The notes beneath the pieces are model-generated. The model was given only the letters and a program-made list of their open reading frames with translations. It was not told the DNA's origin and made no database searches. DNA of 64,000 nucleotides from DASQPR01 sp035713725 (GTDB lineage: Bacteria > Actinomycetota > Actinomycetes > Mycobacteriales > Micromonosporaceae), in assembly GCA_035713725.1 (NCBI GenBank), contig DASTMZ010000078.1, positions 18,469 to 82,468 of the forward strand, given 5' to 3'. Positions 25,474-33,838 of the stretch are shown piece by piece (position 1 is the first letter of the stretch; each line of letters starts with the position of its first letter). Made by a program: the position numbers and the translations under genes.

Positions 25474-27489
25474 TTAGTTGCCGTCCGGCCTGGCGCGAAT
25501 CCAGGCAAGGAGGTCCGGCCCGGACATCGGGTGGCCGAAGTGCCAACCTTGCCCGATGATTGGGCCGATCTGGCCAAGCAGATGGGCGGTGCGCGCATCC
25601 TCGACGCCTTCGGCGACGACCCGCAAACCAAGTTGCAACGCGAGCTGGCTGATTGTGGTGACCATGGCCCGATCGGGCAGGCTCGCGGTCATGGCGGCTA
25701 CGTAAGACCTATCGATTTTAAGTTCGTGCAGTGGGTAGCGCCGGATCTGTTGGAGTGATGCGAAACCGGTCCCGAAGTCGTCCAGGGACAACTCGACGCC
25801 CATGGCCGCCAGGTCCGCAACAGTCCGGTCCACGCTCGGGCTCGGGGTGACTAGAGCGCTTTCGGTGATTTCGAGCTCGAGCTGCTCGGGCGCGACCGAG
25901 TGCCCGGTCAGGCGCAGGCGAACCTGATCCGCGAACTGTGTCGAGGCGAAGTCCTTCGCGCTGACGTTCACAGACACGCGCAGCTGCAGACCGGCAGCCT
26001 TCCACGCTTCAAGTTGTGACAAGACGTCGTCGAGAACTCGCAGCGTAAGCAGCTGAATGACACCGCTGGCTTCGGCAGTCAGGATCATGTCGGCGGTGTC
26101 GACCGTGCCGCGCTCGGGGTGTCGCCACCGAACCAGCGCCTCCACGCCGACGACTTGCCCGTCCTCGATACGAACCTGCGGCTGGTAGAGCACGAACAGC
26201 TCGTCGGTGTGTCCGGGCTGCTGGATGGAGGCGCGAAGGTCGGTCAGTAGCGCGAGGTGACGGCGTGCTTCGGTGTCGTCGCCGGCGGGGATGGTTCGGA
26301 CCATTGCGCCCGTCCGTCGGGCGTCCATGATGGCCCTCTCGGCCTGCGCGGTCAGCGCGCCGAGTTCCGTCCCGTCGGCCGGCGCCGTCGCTATGCCGAC
26401 GATCGGCCGGACCAGGAATACGACGCCATCCACGTCGATCGGTGCCGTTAGGGTCTGGGCAATCCGGTCGGCGGCGCGCTCGATATGGCCGATGTCGGCG
26501 TTGGGCAGAAGCACCACAACGTCGGCCGACGCGATCCGGCCGATGATCGCGTCGCTTGACATGTCGGCGGTGAGGAGCGCGCCGACTCGATCAACGAGAT
26601 GGTCTGAGACCAACCGGCCAAAGGAGTTCGTGACATCGCCTACGCCACTCAACCGCACCAGCAGCAGGCCGAGACGTGGTGTGGGGTACGTTGACGATCC
26701 CGGGGCGAGGAGCTGGTCCACCGACACCGCGAGGCCACGCATGTTGCGCAGCTGTGATGACGGATCGCGGTTGAGATTCCGCTCCTGGACGCGCAGCACG
26801 CGAGCTACCAGGCCGAACAGGGCGAGTGGGACGGCGAACAGGGCCACCGCCCACCCGGTCGGCGCAATGATGAGCGTGGGAGCGAGCATCAGCAGGCCCG
26901 CGGTCGCGATCTGGTAGTAGTACAACGGCGGCCCCGCCCACCTGCGCCAGACCGCCCGTCCGGCCGCGGTCAACATGACCGCGATGACGCCGTTGTCCAC
27001 GAGGAACCAGACGAGCGGCACCAATACCACGGTCGCCCCGCCGAACTCGTCGATGTCCATGCCGAGCCTCGGCTCTCCGACGATCCGACTCTCGACCCAG
27101 CCTGCCACCAAGAACGCCAAGCTGAATCGGGCGACGTCGAACGCGACGTCGGTCAGCGGTCGGCGTTCTCGCAGCGCGGCCACACCGATGGCCAACGTCT
27201 GCACGACGATGGCCACCGCCGACCCCCACAACAGCATGATCGCGAAGGTCAGGCACAGCGAAACGGCCACCCGGGTTGGAGATCGCTGGTCATGCGGAAT
27301 GGTCAGCGGTCTTAGCTCCACCACCAGCGCGATGATCGCTAACAGCCAGAACTCGAGTGGCGCATGAGCCAGGAAACGAGACGCTCCGACGATAGAGCGG
27401 ACTACCAGCACAGCACCGGTCGCAACGATGACCGAGTACGTGCCCCAGACGCCGAGAACCTGCCATGAGGCCGCCCTGGGGCGGATCAC
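25474..27489 (-). CDS. Membrane-bound degenerate-GGDEF plus EAL domain c-di-GMP phosphodiesterase
   Basis: A 671-residue signalling protein. Residues 1-245 hold about eight hydrophobic helices (a MHYT/MASE-like sensor of unknown type). Residues 265-400 form a GGDEF-like domain in which the GGDEF signature is absent (the equivalent strand reads RIASADVVVLLPN), so it should not make c-di-GMP. Residues 420-670 form an EAL domain with apparently complete catalysis: EALVRWRHPE, NVSAKDF, ELEITESAL, LDDFGTGFASL, LKIDRSYV, VAEGVED and the Gln in IGQGWHFGHPM. It should therefore hydrolyse c-di-GMP at the membrane. Transcribed alone. Confidence 0.92.
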   Translation of the reverse strand: MIRPRAASWQVLGVWGTYSVIVATGAVLVVRSIVGASRFLAHAPLEFWLLAIIALVVELRPLTIPHDQRSPTRVAVSLCLTFAIMLLWGSAVAIVVQTLAIGVAALRERRPLTDVAFDVARFSLAFLVAGWVESRIVGEPRLGMDIDEFGGATVVLVPLVWFLVDNGVIAVMLTAAGRAVWRRWAGPPLYYYQIATAGLLMLAPTLIIAPTGWAVALFAVPLALFGLVARVLRVQERNLNRDPSSQLRNMRGLAVSVDQLLAPGSSTYPTPRLGLLLVRLSGVGDVTNSFGRLVSDHLVDRVGALLTADMSSDAIIGRIASADVVVLLPNADIGHIERAADRIAQTLTAPIDVDGVVFLVRPIVGIATAPADGTELGALTAQAERAIMDARRTGAMVRTIPAGDDTEARRHLALLTDLRASIQQPGHTDELFVLYQPQVRIEDGQVVGVEALVRWRHPERGTVDTADMILTAEASGVIQLLTLRVLDDVLSQLEAWKAAGLQLRVSVNVSAKDFASTQFADQVRLRLTGHSVAPEQLELEITESALVTPSPSVDRTVADLAAMGVELSLDDFGTGFASLQQIRRYPLHELKIDRSYVAAMTASLPDRAMVTTISQLALQLGLRVVAEGVEDARTAHLLGQIGPIIGQGWHFGHPMSGPDLLAWIRARPDGN

Positions 27490-27570
27490 TCCATTTCCCC
27501 CATGCGCTCTAAACCCACTGGCCGCACCAGATCCCGTCGGTCTTCAACGAACTGTATCGCGATCGTGGTG

Positions 27571-27725
27571 GTCCGGGACTATTACCAGCGCAAACGAGCC
27601 GCCGGCAAAGACCCACAAGGACGCCATGCGCCGCCGAGGCGACACCACGCCCGATGTCGTCTACCGCACCATGCTCCACAGCACGCAGACCTCTCTGCCG
27701 GCCATGGCATGACAAAGTGGTGCCG
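27571..27725 (+). pseudogene. IS110-family transposase C-terminal relic
   Basis: Two overlapping frames together read like the C-terminus of an IS110-type transposase: RDYYQRKRAAGKD in one frame, then after a shift THKDAMRRRGDTTPDVVYRTML in the next (split here by frame). The order and spacing (aromatic-YxRKRxxGK, then a short gap, then a helix ending in V-x-Y-x-M-L) match the family's conserved tail. Nothing of the N-terminal DEDD domain is present in the 426-bp gap. A decayed fragment, not expressed. Confidence 0.5.
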
Positions 27726-27915
27726 TTAGCGAGATAGGCCCAACAGCGTCTGGTGGCGCACCGCAGTGAATCTGACACGCGCGCGGCGGGAGTGACAGCC
27801 TGCGACGGTTATCAGTTCCTCCAATTCGGCCCCGGGATCACCGCGGGTGGTATCGACGCGGCGCGACACGTTGCCGCGCCTGTCGGCCGTAGAGTCGTGA
27901 TTCGGAGGAACAGCG

Positions 27916-28761
27916 GTGAATGACAAGAGTCCTCGTGTCTGGATCATCACGGGAGCGACTTCGGGTTTCGGGCGAGCGTTGACCGAGGCGGTGCTCGGAC
28001 GCGGCGACATCGTCGCTGGCGCTGCGCGGACGCCGAAACGGCTCGATGACCTAACGGCCGCCTTTCCTGACCGGCTCTGGTCCCTCGCCCTGGACGTAAC
28101 TGACACGGCCGCCTGCGTCGCGGCCGTTGACGAGGTCGTCGATCGATTCGGGCACGTCGACGTTCTGGTCAATAACGCCGGGCGTACGCAGATCGGCGCT
28201 CTCGAGGAGACCACAGAGGAGGAGCTGCGCTACCTGTTCGACTTGCACTTCTTCGGTCCAGCAGCCCTGACCGGCGCCGTACTGCCGCACATGCGGCGTG
28301 CCGGCGGCGGCGCCATCGTACAGATGTCGAGCACCGGCGGACAGATCAGCGCTGCCGGGTTCGGGGCATACTCCGCGACCAAGCACGCGTTGGAGGGCCT
28401 AACCGAGGCCCTGCGCGAAGAGGTCACGTTCGGAGTCAACTTCCTGATTGTCGAACCTGGCTCCTTCCGTACCGGCCTGTTCGGGCCGGAGTCCGCGTAT
28501 GTCTCCACTCCCATCGCGGATTACAACGCCACAGTAGGCCGAACGCGGGCAGCCCTGCGGATGCACGGCAGCCAGGCCGGCGACCCAGCCAAGGCGGCTC
28601 AAGCCATCCTCACCGCTCTCGACGCACCGGAGCCACCGCTACGTCTAGCACTCGGCGCGGACGCGGTCGCCAGCATCCGCGGGAAGCTCGAATCGATGCT
28701 GGCCGAACTGTCCGAATGGGAATCGCTGAGCGACGGCACCGCCTTCGACTCCCAACCCTGA
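27916..28761 (+). CDS. Short-chain dehydrogenase/reductase (classical SDR)
   Basis: A 281-residue classical SDR. Cofactor motif TGATSGFG at residues 14-21, NNAG in VDVLVNNAGRT, catalytic Ser in VQMSSTGGQIS and catalytic Tyr/Lys in FGAYSATKHALEG. The C-terminal region is longer than a minimal SDR, as in the 17-beta-hydroxysteroid-dehydrogenase-like oxidoreductases common in actinobacteria. GTG 27,916 is the start, with GGAGGAAC upstream. Lone gene; substrate unknown. Confidence 0.92.
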   Translation: MNDKSPRVWIITGATSGFGRALTEAVLGRGDIVAGAARTPKRLDDLTAAFPDRLWSLALDVTDTAACVAAVDEVVDRFGHVDVLVNNAGRTQIGALEETTEEELRYLFDLHFFGPAALTGAVLPHMRRAGGGAIVQMSSTGGQISAAGFGAYSATKHALEGLTEALREEVTFGVNFLIVEPGSFRTGLFGPESAYVSTPIADYNATVGRTRAALRMHGSQAGDPAKAAQAILTALDAPEPPLRLALGADAVASIRGKLESMLAELSEWESLSDGTAFDSQP

Positions 28762-29023
28762 CGCGGCGCGGGATGCCGCCGAGCAGGCCGGGATGGCCCT
28801 GCCACGGCCGGGTTGCGAAGAGACATCCCGACGTGCCGGCGCCGCTCGAGCGATCGGGCAGCAAGCTCCGCTCGACGATGCAGGTGCTCGGCCCGAACAG
28901 TTGGTCCAGTTGCGGTGAGAGCATGAGCGTTGGTCGGGCCTCGGCGTGGCCGTGAGGAACGGCCGATTGCGCCGGGAGCGGAACGGCGCGGCCCGGGACA
29001 CGTGCTAGTGCCAGGATGACTGC

Positions 29024-29371
29024 ATGGCGGATGTTCTCCCGTTCCAAAACAAGCGCACTTCCACGTCGGATCGTGAGCCGGGGCCGTTATGGCGTGAGGT
29101 ACTCGGCCGGAGCCTGCGAGCGATCAGGGAGGAGCAGGGCGTCCGCCTGGTCGACATCGCCGGACGGGCCGGCATCTCGCCGCAGTACCTGTCGGAGATC
29201 GAACGAGGTCGCAAGGAGCCGTCCAGTGAGATGATCGCCGCGATCACCGGCGCGCTCGGCGTGGACCTTGCCGACCTACTTGGCAGCATCGCGGTCGCAG
29301 TTCGGCAGCACCATACAACGAGTTTCACGGTCGGGCGGGGTAGCGCGACACCAGTACTTATGGCGGCCTGA
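29024..29371 (+). CDS. ClgR/PopR-like XRE-family regulator of clp genes
   Basis: A 115-residue regulator with one Cro/C1-type helix-turn-helix at about residues 28-85: LRAIREEQGVRLVDIAGRAG and ISPQYLSEIERGRKEPSS. The recognition segment is nearly the one known from ClgR/PopR regulators, which control clp protease genes in actinobacteria. The protein ends in Met-Ala-Ala; ClgR and PopR are known to be destroyed by Clp proteases through a C-terminal Ala-Ala, so this tail is a probable degron. It converges on two clpP genes whose 3' end is 11 bp away, matching the popR-clpP3-clpP4 neighbourhood of Streptomyces. I infer that it controls the clpP pair and is itself its substrate. Confidence 0.85.
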   Translation: MADVLPFQNKRTSTSDREPGPLWREVLGRSLRAIREEQGVRLVDIAGRAGISPQYLSEIERGRKEPSSEMIAAITGALGVDLADLLGSIAVAVRQHHTTSFTVGRGSATPVLMAA

Positions 29372-29382
29372 GGCTTACCGTT

Positions 29383-29973
29383 TCAGGCTCGACGGGAAAG
29401 GACGTGGTCCGCGAGCCCATAGGTGACCGCGCCGTGCGCGTCGAACACGCGATCGCGGTCGGTGTCGTGCCGCAGGTTCGCGACATCGCGTCCGGTGTGC
29501 GTTGAGAGGATCTCCTCCAGCTGGGTACGCACCCGTACGACTTCATCTGCCTGGAGGATGAGGTCGGGGATTGCGCCGCGGCCCTGTGCGGCGGGCTGAT
29601 GCAGCACCACACGGGTGTGAGGCAACACGAAGCGGTGCCCGGCTTCGCCTGCGGCCAGCAGCACCGCGCCGGCCGCAACTGCCTGGCCGACGCATGTCGT
29701 CGCGACCGGCGCCTTTATGAAGCACATCGTGTCGTACAACGCCAGCATCGCTGACGGGTCACCACCCTCGGAGTTGATGTATAGGTTGATCTCCCGTTCT
29801 GGGTTGTCCGCTTCCAGGTGCAGTAACTGGGCGATCAACGCGTTGGCCACGCCGGAGTCGATCGCGGTGCCGAGATAGACGATCCGCTCCGACAGCAGGT
29901 GTGAGTAGACGTCCATGATCCGCTCGCCGTCGCTACGGCGTGTGATGACGTTAGGGATGGTGTATGTGCTCAT
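29383..29973 (-). CDS. ClpP-family protein lacking the catalytic Ser (probably inactive subunit)
   Basis: A 196-residue ClpP-fold protein. It keeps the family frame (LYINSEGGDPSAMLALYDTM, the RVVLHQP strand and a long handle helix), with His125 and Asp174 (in DTDRDRV) of the triad. At the position of the nucleophilic Ser (consensus GQAASMGA) the sequence is GQAVAAGA: residue 100 is Ala, codon GCG at 29,674-29,676 on the minus strand. It should be proteolytically dead but able to assemble. Its ATG overlaps the stop of the upstream clpP gene (29,970-29,973), so the two subunits are made in step, as expected for a mixed double-ring complex. ATG 29,973 fits the family N-terminus; the longer frame does not. 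Confidence 0.9.
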   Translation of the reverse strand: MSTYTIPNVITRRSDGERIMDVYSHLLSERIVYLGTAIDSGVANALIAQLLHLEADNPEREINLYINSEGGDPSAMLALYDTMCFIKAPVATTCVGQAVAAGAVLLAAGEAGHRFVLPHTRVVLHQPAAQGRGAIPDLILQADEVVRVRTQLEEILSTHTGRDVANLRHDTDRDRVFDAHGAVTYGLADHVLSRRA

Positions 29974-30596
29974 GTGCGCGGTCCTGTCTCCATGCCAAGC
30001 CCCAGCGTGTGGGTGCGCACAGGTACGACCTGACTGAGATCGCTGACGATGTGGTCGATGAAGCCGTAGTCGCGTGCTTGCTCGGTGGTGAACCATCGGT
30101 CGTGCCGCGAGTCGGCGAAGATCCGGTCGATCGACTGTCCGGTGTCCTCTGCGATGATCCCGAGCACTGTGTCGCGGGTATGTCGCAGATCGTCAGCCTG
30201 CACCTCGACCTCGACCGCCGATCCGCTGATCCCCGCCGAGCCCTGGTGCATCAGGATGCGCGCGTGCGCGAGGCCGAAGCGTTTGCCGGGCGTGCCTGCG
30301 GACAGCAGGAACTGCCCCGCACTGCATGCCAGTCCGAGCGCGAGCGTGGCCACATCGCACGGCACGAGCCGCATCACATCGCGGATGGCCAACATCGCCG
30401 GCACCGAGCCGCCTGGGGAGTGAATCCACAACGCGATGTCTTTCTTCGGATCCTCGCTCGCCAACGACAGCAGCTGGGTCGCGAGCACCGTGCCGTTGTC
30501 GTCATCAAGTACGCCGTCGAGGACCAGCACCCGCTGGGCGAAGAACCGTTCTCGGAGCCGGAAGTCGAACAACGGCTGCTTCTCGTCGTTGGTCAT
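29970..30596 (-). CDS. clpP: ATP-dependent Clp protease proteolytic subunit (complete triad)
   Basis: A 208-residue ClpP. The catalytic triad is complete: Ser92 in LACSAGQFLL, His117 in ARILMHQG and Asp166 in DSRHDRWF. Other hallmarks are LWIHSPGGSVPAMLAIRDVM near residue 60 and FTTEQARDYGFIDHIV near the end. It is the first gene of a two-gene operon with the Ser-less paralogue and is closest in layout to the ClpP3/ClpP4 type pair of Streptomyces rather than the housekeeping ClpP1P2, since no clpX or tig gene is adjacent. It needs a Clp ATPase encoded elsewhere. Confidence 0.93.
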   Translation of the reverse strand: MTNDEKQPLFDFRLRERFFAQRVLVLDGVLDDDNGTVLATQLLSLASEDPKKDIALWIHSPGGSVPAMLAIRDVMRLVPCDVATLALGLACSAGQFLLSAGTPGKRFGLAHARILMHQGSAGISGSAVEVEVQADDLRHTRDTVLGIIAEDTGQSIDRIFADSRHDRWFTTEQARDYGFIDHIVSDLSQVVPVRTHTLGLGMETGPRT

Positions 30597-30841
30597 GCTC
30601 CGACAATGCCGCCGTCCAGCGCCCGGCGACGTGTTCTCCGCCGTGAGCAGATCAGCCTCAGGCAGCCTGACCCGAACGCCATTCCATTATGGACGTTGGT
30701 GCCACAATCGCGACTGCATGATCGTCCCGCGCACCGACCACACGGCTCGAGTCGTCATCGCCAGGCCCGCCGAGGCAGCTAAACCGGGTGCACCAGGCTC
30801 GTACGTAGCGGCGTTCGCGCCCTTCCCGGCGACCGACAAAT

Positions 30842-32272
30842 TCAGGTCTCCACACTTTCAGGGGAACCCTGCATCGCCTCCGGTGCCGCTTGCGGTGGTG
30901 GGCATTGGGTCTGCAAGAGCGGGTCGGGTATCCGGTCGCCGAGTCGCAGCAAGCCGGCTCCGACCAGTGCAACTGTCAAGGCGCCGCCCCACCAGATGGT
31001 GTCGGGCGAGGTTGCGAGCAGCGGGCCGGCGACCGCGGGGCCGAGAGCCACGCCTGCTATGAAGCTGAGGCCGTAGAGCGACATATAGCGGCCGAGCAGA
31101 TGCGGCGGTGCGAGGTCGGCGACGATTGGGCCGAGCACGATGAACTGCGCGCACTCACCAATCGCGATCACGATCGCGACCCCGGCCAAGACGGTGGTAG
31201 CAGTGAGCGCCGAGTTCGTACGCGTTGCGAGCAGGACCGCGAGCAAGCCGACTGCGAATAGCGCGCTGGTCGCGGCAAGAGCGTGTGTGCGGCGCAGCCG
31301 CTTGACCACCCGCGTGGCTGGAACCTGCGCGACGACGATGAAGAAGGTGTTCATGAAAATGACGATGCCGATCTCGCCCGGCCCGACAGGCGTGTTTGCC
31401 TTCGCAAACGGCGCAAGGATGTTGGTGAAAAGCGCGCCGCCGGTCATCACGAGCACGACGTTGGCGGCGATCAGGATGAGGAAGAGCCGATCGTGAGCAA
31501 CTGCTCGGAAGCCCGTTCTCCGGTCGCCCGCCGACGCAGCATTCGTAAGCCGAGGATTCGGGATGCCCACGAGCACAACCAGCGCGAAGACCGCGAAGGT
31601 GAGGCCGTCGAAGAGGTAGAGCGCCTGGAACGTACGGAGGTGACTGGCGGAAGCGACGACGAAGCCTGCAACCGTCGCACCGCTGCCGATACCGAAGTTG
31701 CCTGCGACTCGGCGCAGCGCGATCGAGGAGGCGCGCTGCTCCGTTGAGACCAGGGTCAGGGTCAGAACCTGGTTCGCGGTGTTCGCGACGCCGAACCCGG
31801 CGCCGCCGACGGCCGCGCAGACGAAGGCTTGCCAAGGACGGTCGACGAATGCGAAGGCCGCGTAGCCCAGTGCGCACGCGAGATTGCCGGTGATCAGGAC
31901 CGGCTTCGCGCGGAAGCGGTCGAGCAGCGCACCCGAAGGCAGCGTTACGACCGCCGCCGTGGCCATGACCGCTGCCAGCACCAGCCCCGCAGTCGCTGTC
32001 GTGAAGCCGCGGCCCTGGTGCAGGTAGATGATCTCGAAGGGAAGGATCAGTCCAGTACCGAAATAGTTGACCGCGGTCCCAGCTTGAAGAACGATGACGG
32101 GCCCCGACAGGCCCGTCCGAAAGCCGGCGAACACACGAGCGAGCGTCCTGCTCACTTGCCTGCTGCGGTCGGCTGCTTTCCCGCGCATGACTGGGACTCG
32201 CGCGTTCATCGGCGCCCGCTGCGGCGGTGAACGAGAACGGCGGACGCCACGCGCCCGGCCGGTACGGACCAT
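30842..32272 (-). CDS. Major facilitator superfamily transporter
   Basis: A membrane transporter of about 476 residues with 12 predicted helices. The first is VIVLQAGTAVNYFGTGLILP; the MFS loop motif between helices 2 and 3 reads PSGALLDRFRAKPVLITG (G-x-L-x-D-R-x-x-x-K/R). Many helices are Ala/Val-rich, as in drug or sugar efflux carriers of actinobacteria. ATG 32,272 has GGAG 11 bp upstream and is preferred; 32,314 and 32,209 are alternatives that change only the soluble N-terminal tail. Divergent from the ECF sigma gene. Substrate unknown. Confidence 0.88.
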   Translation of the reverse strand: MVRTGRARGVRRSRSPPQRAPMNARVPVMRGKAADRSRQVSRTLARVFAGFRTGLSGPVIVLQAGTAVNYFGTGLILPFEIIYLHQGRGFTTATAGLVLAAVMATAAVVTLPSGALLDRFRAKPVLITGNLACALGYAAFAFVDRPWQAFVCAAVGGAGFGVANTANQVLTLTLVSTEQRASSIALRRVAGNFGIGSGATVAGFVVASASHLRTFQALYLFDGLTFAVFALVVLVGIPNPRLTNAASAGDRRTGFRAVAHDRLFLILIAANVVLVMTGGALFTNILAPFAKANTPVGPGEIGIVIFMNTFFIVVAQVPATRVVKRLRRTHALAATSALFAVGLLAVLLATRTNSALTATTVLAGVAIVIAIGECAQFIVLGPIVADLAPPHLLGRYMSLYGLSFIAGVALGPAVAGPLLATSPDTIWWGGALTVALVGAGLLRLGDRIPDPLLQTQCPPPQAAPEAMQGSPESVET

Positions 32273-32351
32273 TCCATCGTCAATCTCCAGGGTCGTTTCC
32301 AGCTGCCGCGACACGATCCGGTAGGCGGATCGTCCGGGCGGTCGCTAGTGC

Positions 32352-32416
32352 ATACACCGCGGCGCCGGGAAATTGGGCGCTCGCGAGCCGCCCAGTTCGT
32401 GCCGCGGGCGGTGTAT
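32352..32416. promoter_or_regulatory. Nested inverted repeats upstream of the ECF sigma gene
   Basis: ATACACCGC at 32,352-32,360 is exactly mirrored by GCGGTGTAT at 32,408-32,416; adjoining GGC/GCC bases extend the pairing. Between them, TGGGCG at 32,374 and CGCCCA at 32,389-32,394 flank the perfect palindrome GCTCGCGAGC. The nest lies in the divergent MFS/sigma region and ends 45 bp before the sigma start codon. It could be a paired operator or a structured leader RNA. Confidence 0.6.
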
Positions 32417-32461
32417 ATACCGGGCGGAGGTACGACGCGGTGCGGAGGAAAGGAGCGCGTG

Positions 32462-33475
32462 ATGGTGACAGCCGATCTTGTGTCACGGGCGCGGGCAGGA
32501 GATGGCGAGGCGTTCCGGGAGCTGGCCGAGTCCCACCGGCGGGAGTTGCAGGTGCACTGCTACCGGATGCTCGGATCCTTCGCTGACGCCGAGGACGCCG
32601 TCCAGGAGACGATGCTGACCGCCTGGCAGGGCATCGGCGGGTTCACCGAGGAACGCGCCTCGCTGCGCACATGGCTGTACAAGATCGCCACCAGCCGGTG
32701 TCTCAACGCGCGCCGCGCAGCGAGCCGGCGCCCGGCCAGGGAGTGGGATATGTCGCGGTTCGAAGCGCCCGTGCCGACCCGCCGCGACGAGCCCGTCTGG
32801 CTGCAGCCGTTTCCTGACGCCTTCCTCGAGGGCGCCGTCGACCGGGCGCCCGGACCGGAGGCGCGCTACGAGCAAAGCGAAGCCATCTCGCTAGCCTTCG
32901 TGACCGCGCTGCAGCTGCTTTCGCCGCGTCAGCTCGCCGTCCTCATCCTGCGCGACGTCCTCGGATTCCCGGCCAGCGAGGCGGCCGGCATGCTGGAGGT
33001 CACCGTCGAATCGGTCAACAGCGCGCTCAAACGAGCCCGCGCCAGCCTCCAGCGCCGGCAGCAGGCCGCCGCCCGCCACCAACCGCCGCCCGTTGCCGGC
33101 TCACCCGCCGAGGATGCGATCACGGCCAAGTTCGCCCGCGCCTGGGAGGCGGCCGACCTCGACGCGCTGGTGGCCCTGCTGACCGACGATGTCTTCATCG
33201 CTATGCCTCCGGAGCCATTCGGCTACGAGGGACTAGACGCCGTGGCCCGCTACTGGGCGCGCCAGTTCGCCGCGGGCCGCAAGTTCGATCTCGTGCCCAC
33301 CCGAGCCAACGGCCAGCCCGCGTTCGGAGCGTATCTGCGCGGCCCGGCCGGCGTCCGCCACGCGACCGGCTTCCACGTGCTGACCCTTGCCGGCGACCGG
33401 ATCTGCGCCATGACCCGCTTCGAGGCCAGCGTGCTGCCGTGGTTCGGGCTACCGCGCTCACTCCCGAGCCGGTAG
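32462..33475 (+). CDS. ECF sigma-70 factor with C-terminal SnoaL-like domain
   Basis: A 337-residue extracytoplasmic-function sigma factor of the SigG-like/ECF56 style. Region 2 is at about residues 12-75 (LAESHRRELQVHCYRMLG and DAEDAVQETMLTAW), region 4 at about 140-195 (LSPRQLAVLILRDVLGF and MLEVTVESVNSALKRARASL). Residues 215-330 are an NTF2/SnoaL-like extension (AITAKFARAWEAADLDALVALLTDD) which in related sigma factors replaces an anti-sigma factor. ATG 32,462 is supported by GGAGGAAAGGAG six bases upstream. No anti-sigma gene is adjacent, consistent with control through the fused domain. Confidence 0.92.
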   Translation: MVTADLVSRARAGDGEAFRELAESHRRELQVHCYRMLGSFADAEDAVQETMLTAWQGIGGFTEERASLRTWLYKIATSRCLNARRAASRRPAREWDMSRFEAPVPTRRDEPVWLQPFPDAFLEGAVDRAPGPEARYEQSEAISLAFVTALQLLSPRQLAVLILRDVLGFPASEAAGMLEVTVESVNSALKRARASLQRRQQAAARHQPPPVAGSPAEDAITAKFARAWEAADLDALVALLTDDVFIAMPPEPFGYEGLDAVARYWARQFAAGRKFDLVPTRANGQPAFGAYLRGPAGVRHATGFHVLTLAGDRICAMTRFEASVLPWFGLPRSLPSR

Positions 33476-33563
33476 CCAGTACCGGGCTATCGAAAGGCTG
33501 CACCCGCCGAACGAGCTCTTCCGCATCCGCACGGCGCGCGTAGGGACGCGCAGGCAAGTCGGC

Positions 33564-33721
33564 CAGGATCCGGCGACCGGGCATTGGTCGCCGGCGACGT
33601 CACGGTCCGGCGCACCAGGCGCTCCGCAACCTGACCGCTGTCTTGGAGGCCGCCGGCAAGAAGCCTGGACGACGTGGTACGGATTGGTGTCTATCTCACT
33701 GACATGGGCGACCTCGCCGCG
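33564..33721 (+). pseudogene. RidA/YjgF-family enamine deaminase relic
   Basis: Conserved RidA pieces appear in order but in different frames: DPATG, then LVAGDVT, then QALRNLTAVLEAAGKK, then SLDDVVRIGVYLTDMGDLAA. In intact RidA proteins these make one continuous core (D-P-x-T-G ... Q-x-x-x-x-L-x-N-L-x-x-V-L-x-x-A-G ... D-V-V-K-x-x-V-Y-L-T-D-M). At least three frameshifts and the lack of both ends show a dead gene. It fills the gap between the sigma factor and dehydrogenase genes. Confidence 0.65.
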
Positions 33722-33838
33722 CGCGTATATGGCGAGGACCGCCGGCGTCGCTGCGGCGTAATCCGGGCGGATGAGCGATGCGTGTTGCAGGGGTCCGCGA
33801 ACTCGCTGGAGACCAACCGCAGACTCGGTTCGCAGTGA

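Noticed and set aside
25474..27489. Active diguanylate cyclase in the EAL protein
   Set aside because: No GGDEF or GGEEF signature is present at the expected strand; only the EAL half has complete catalytic motifs.
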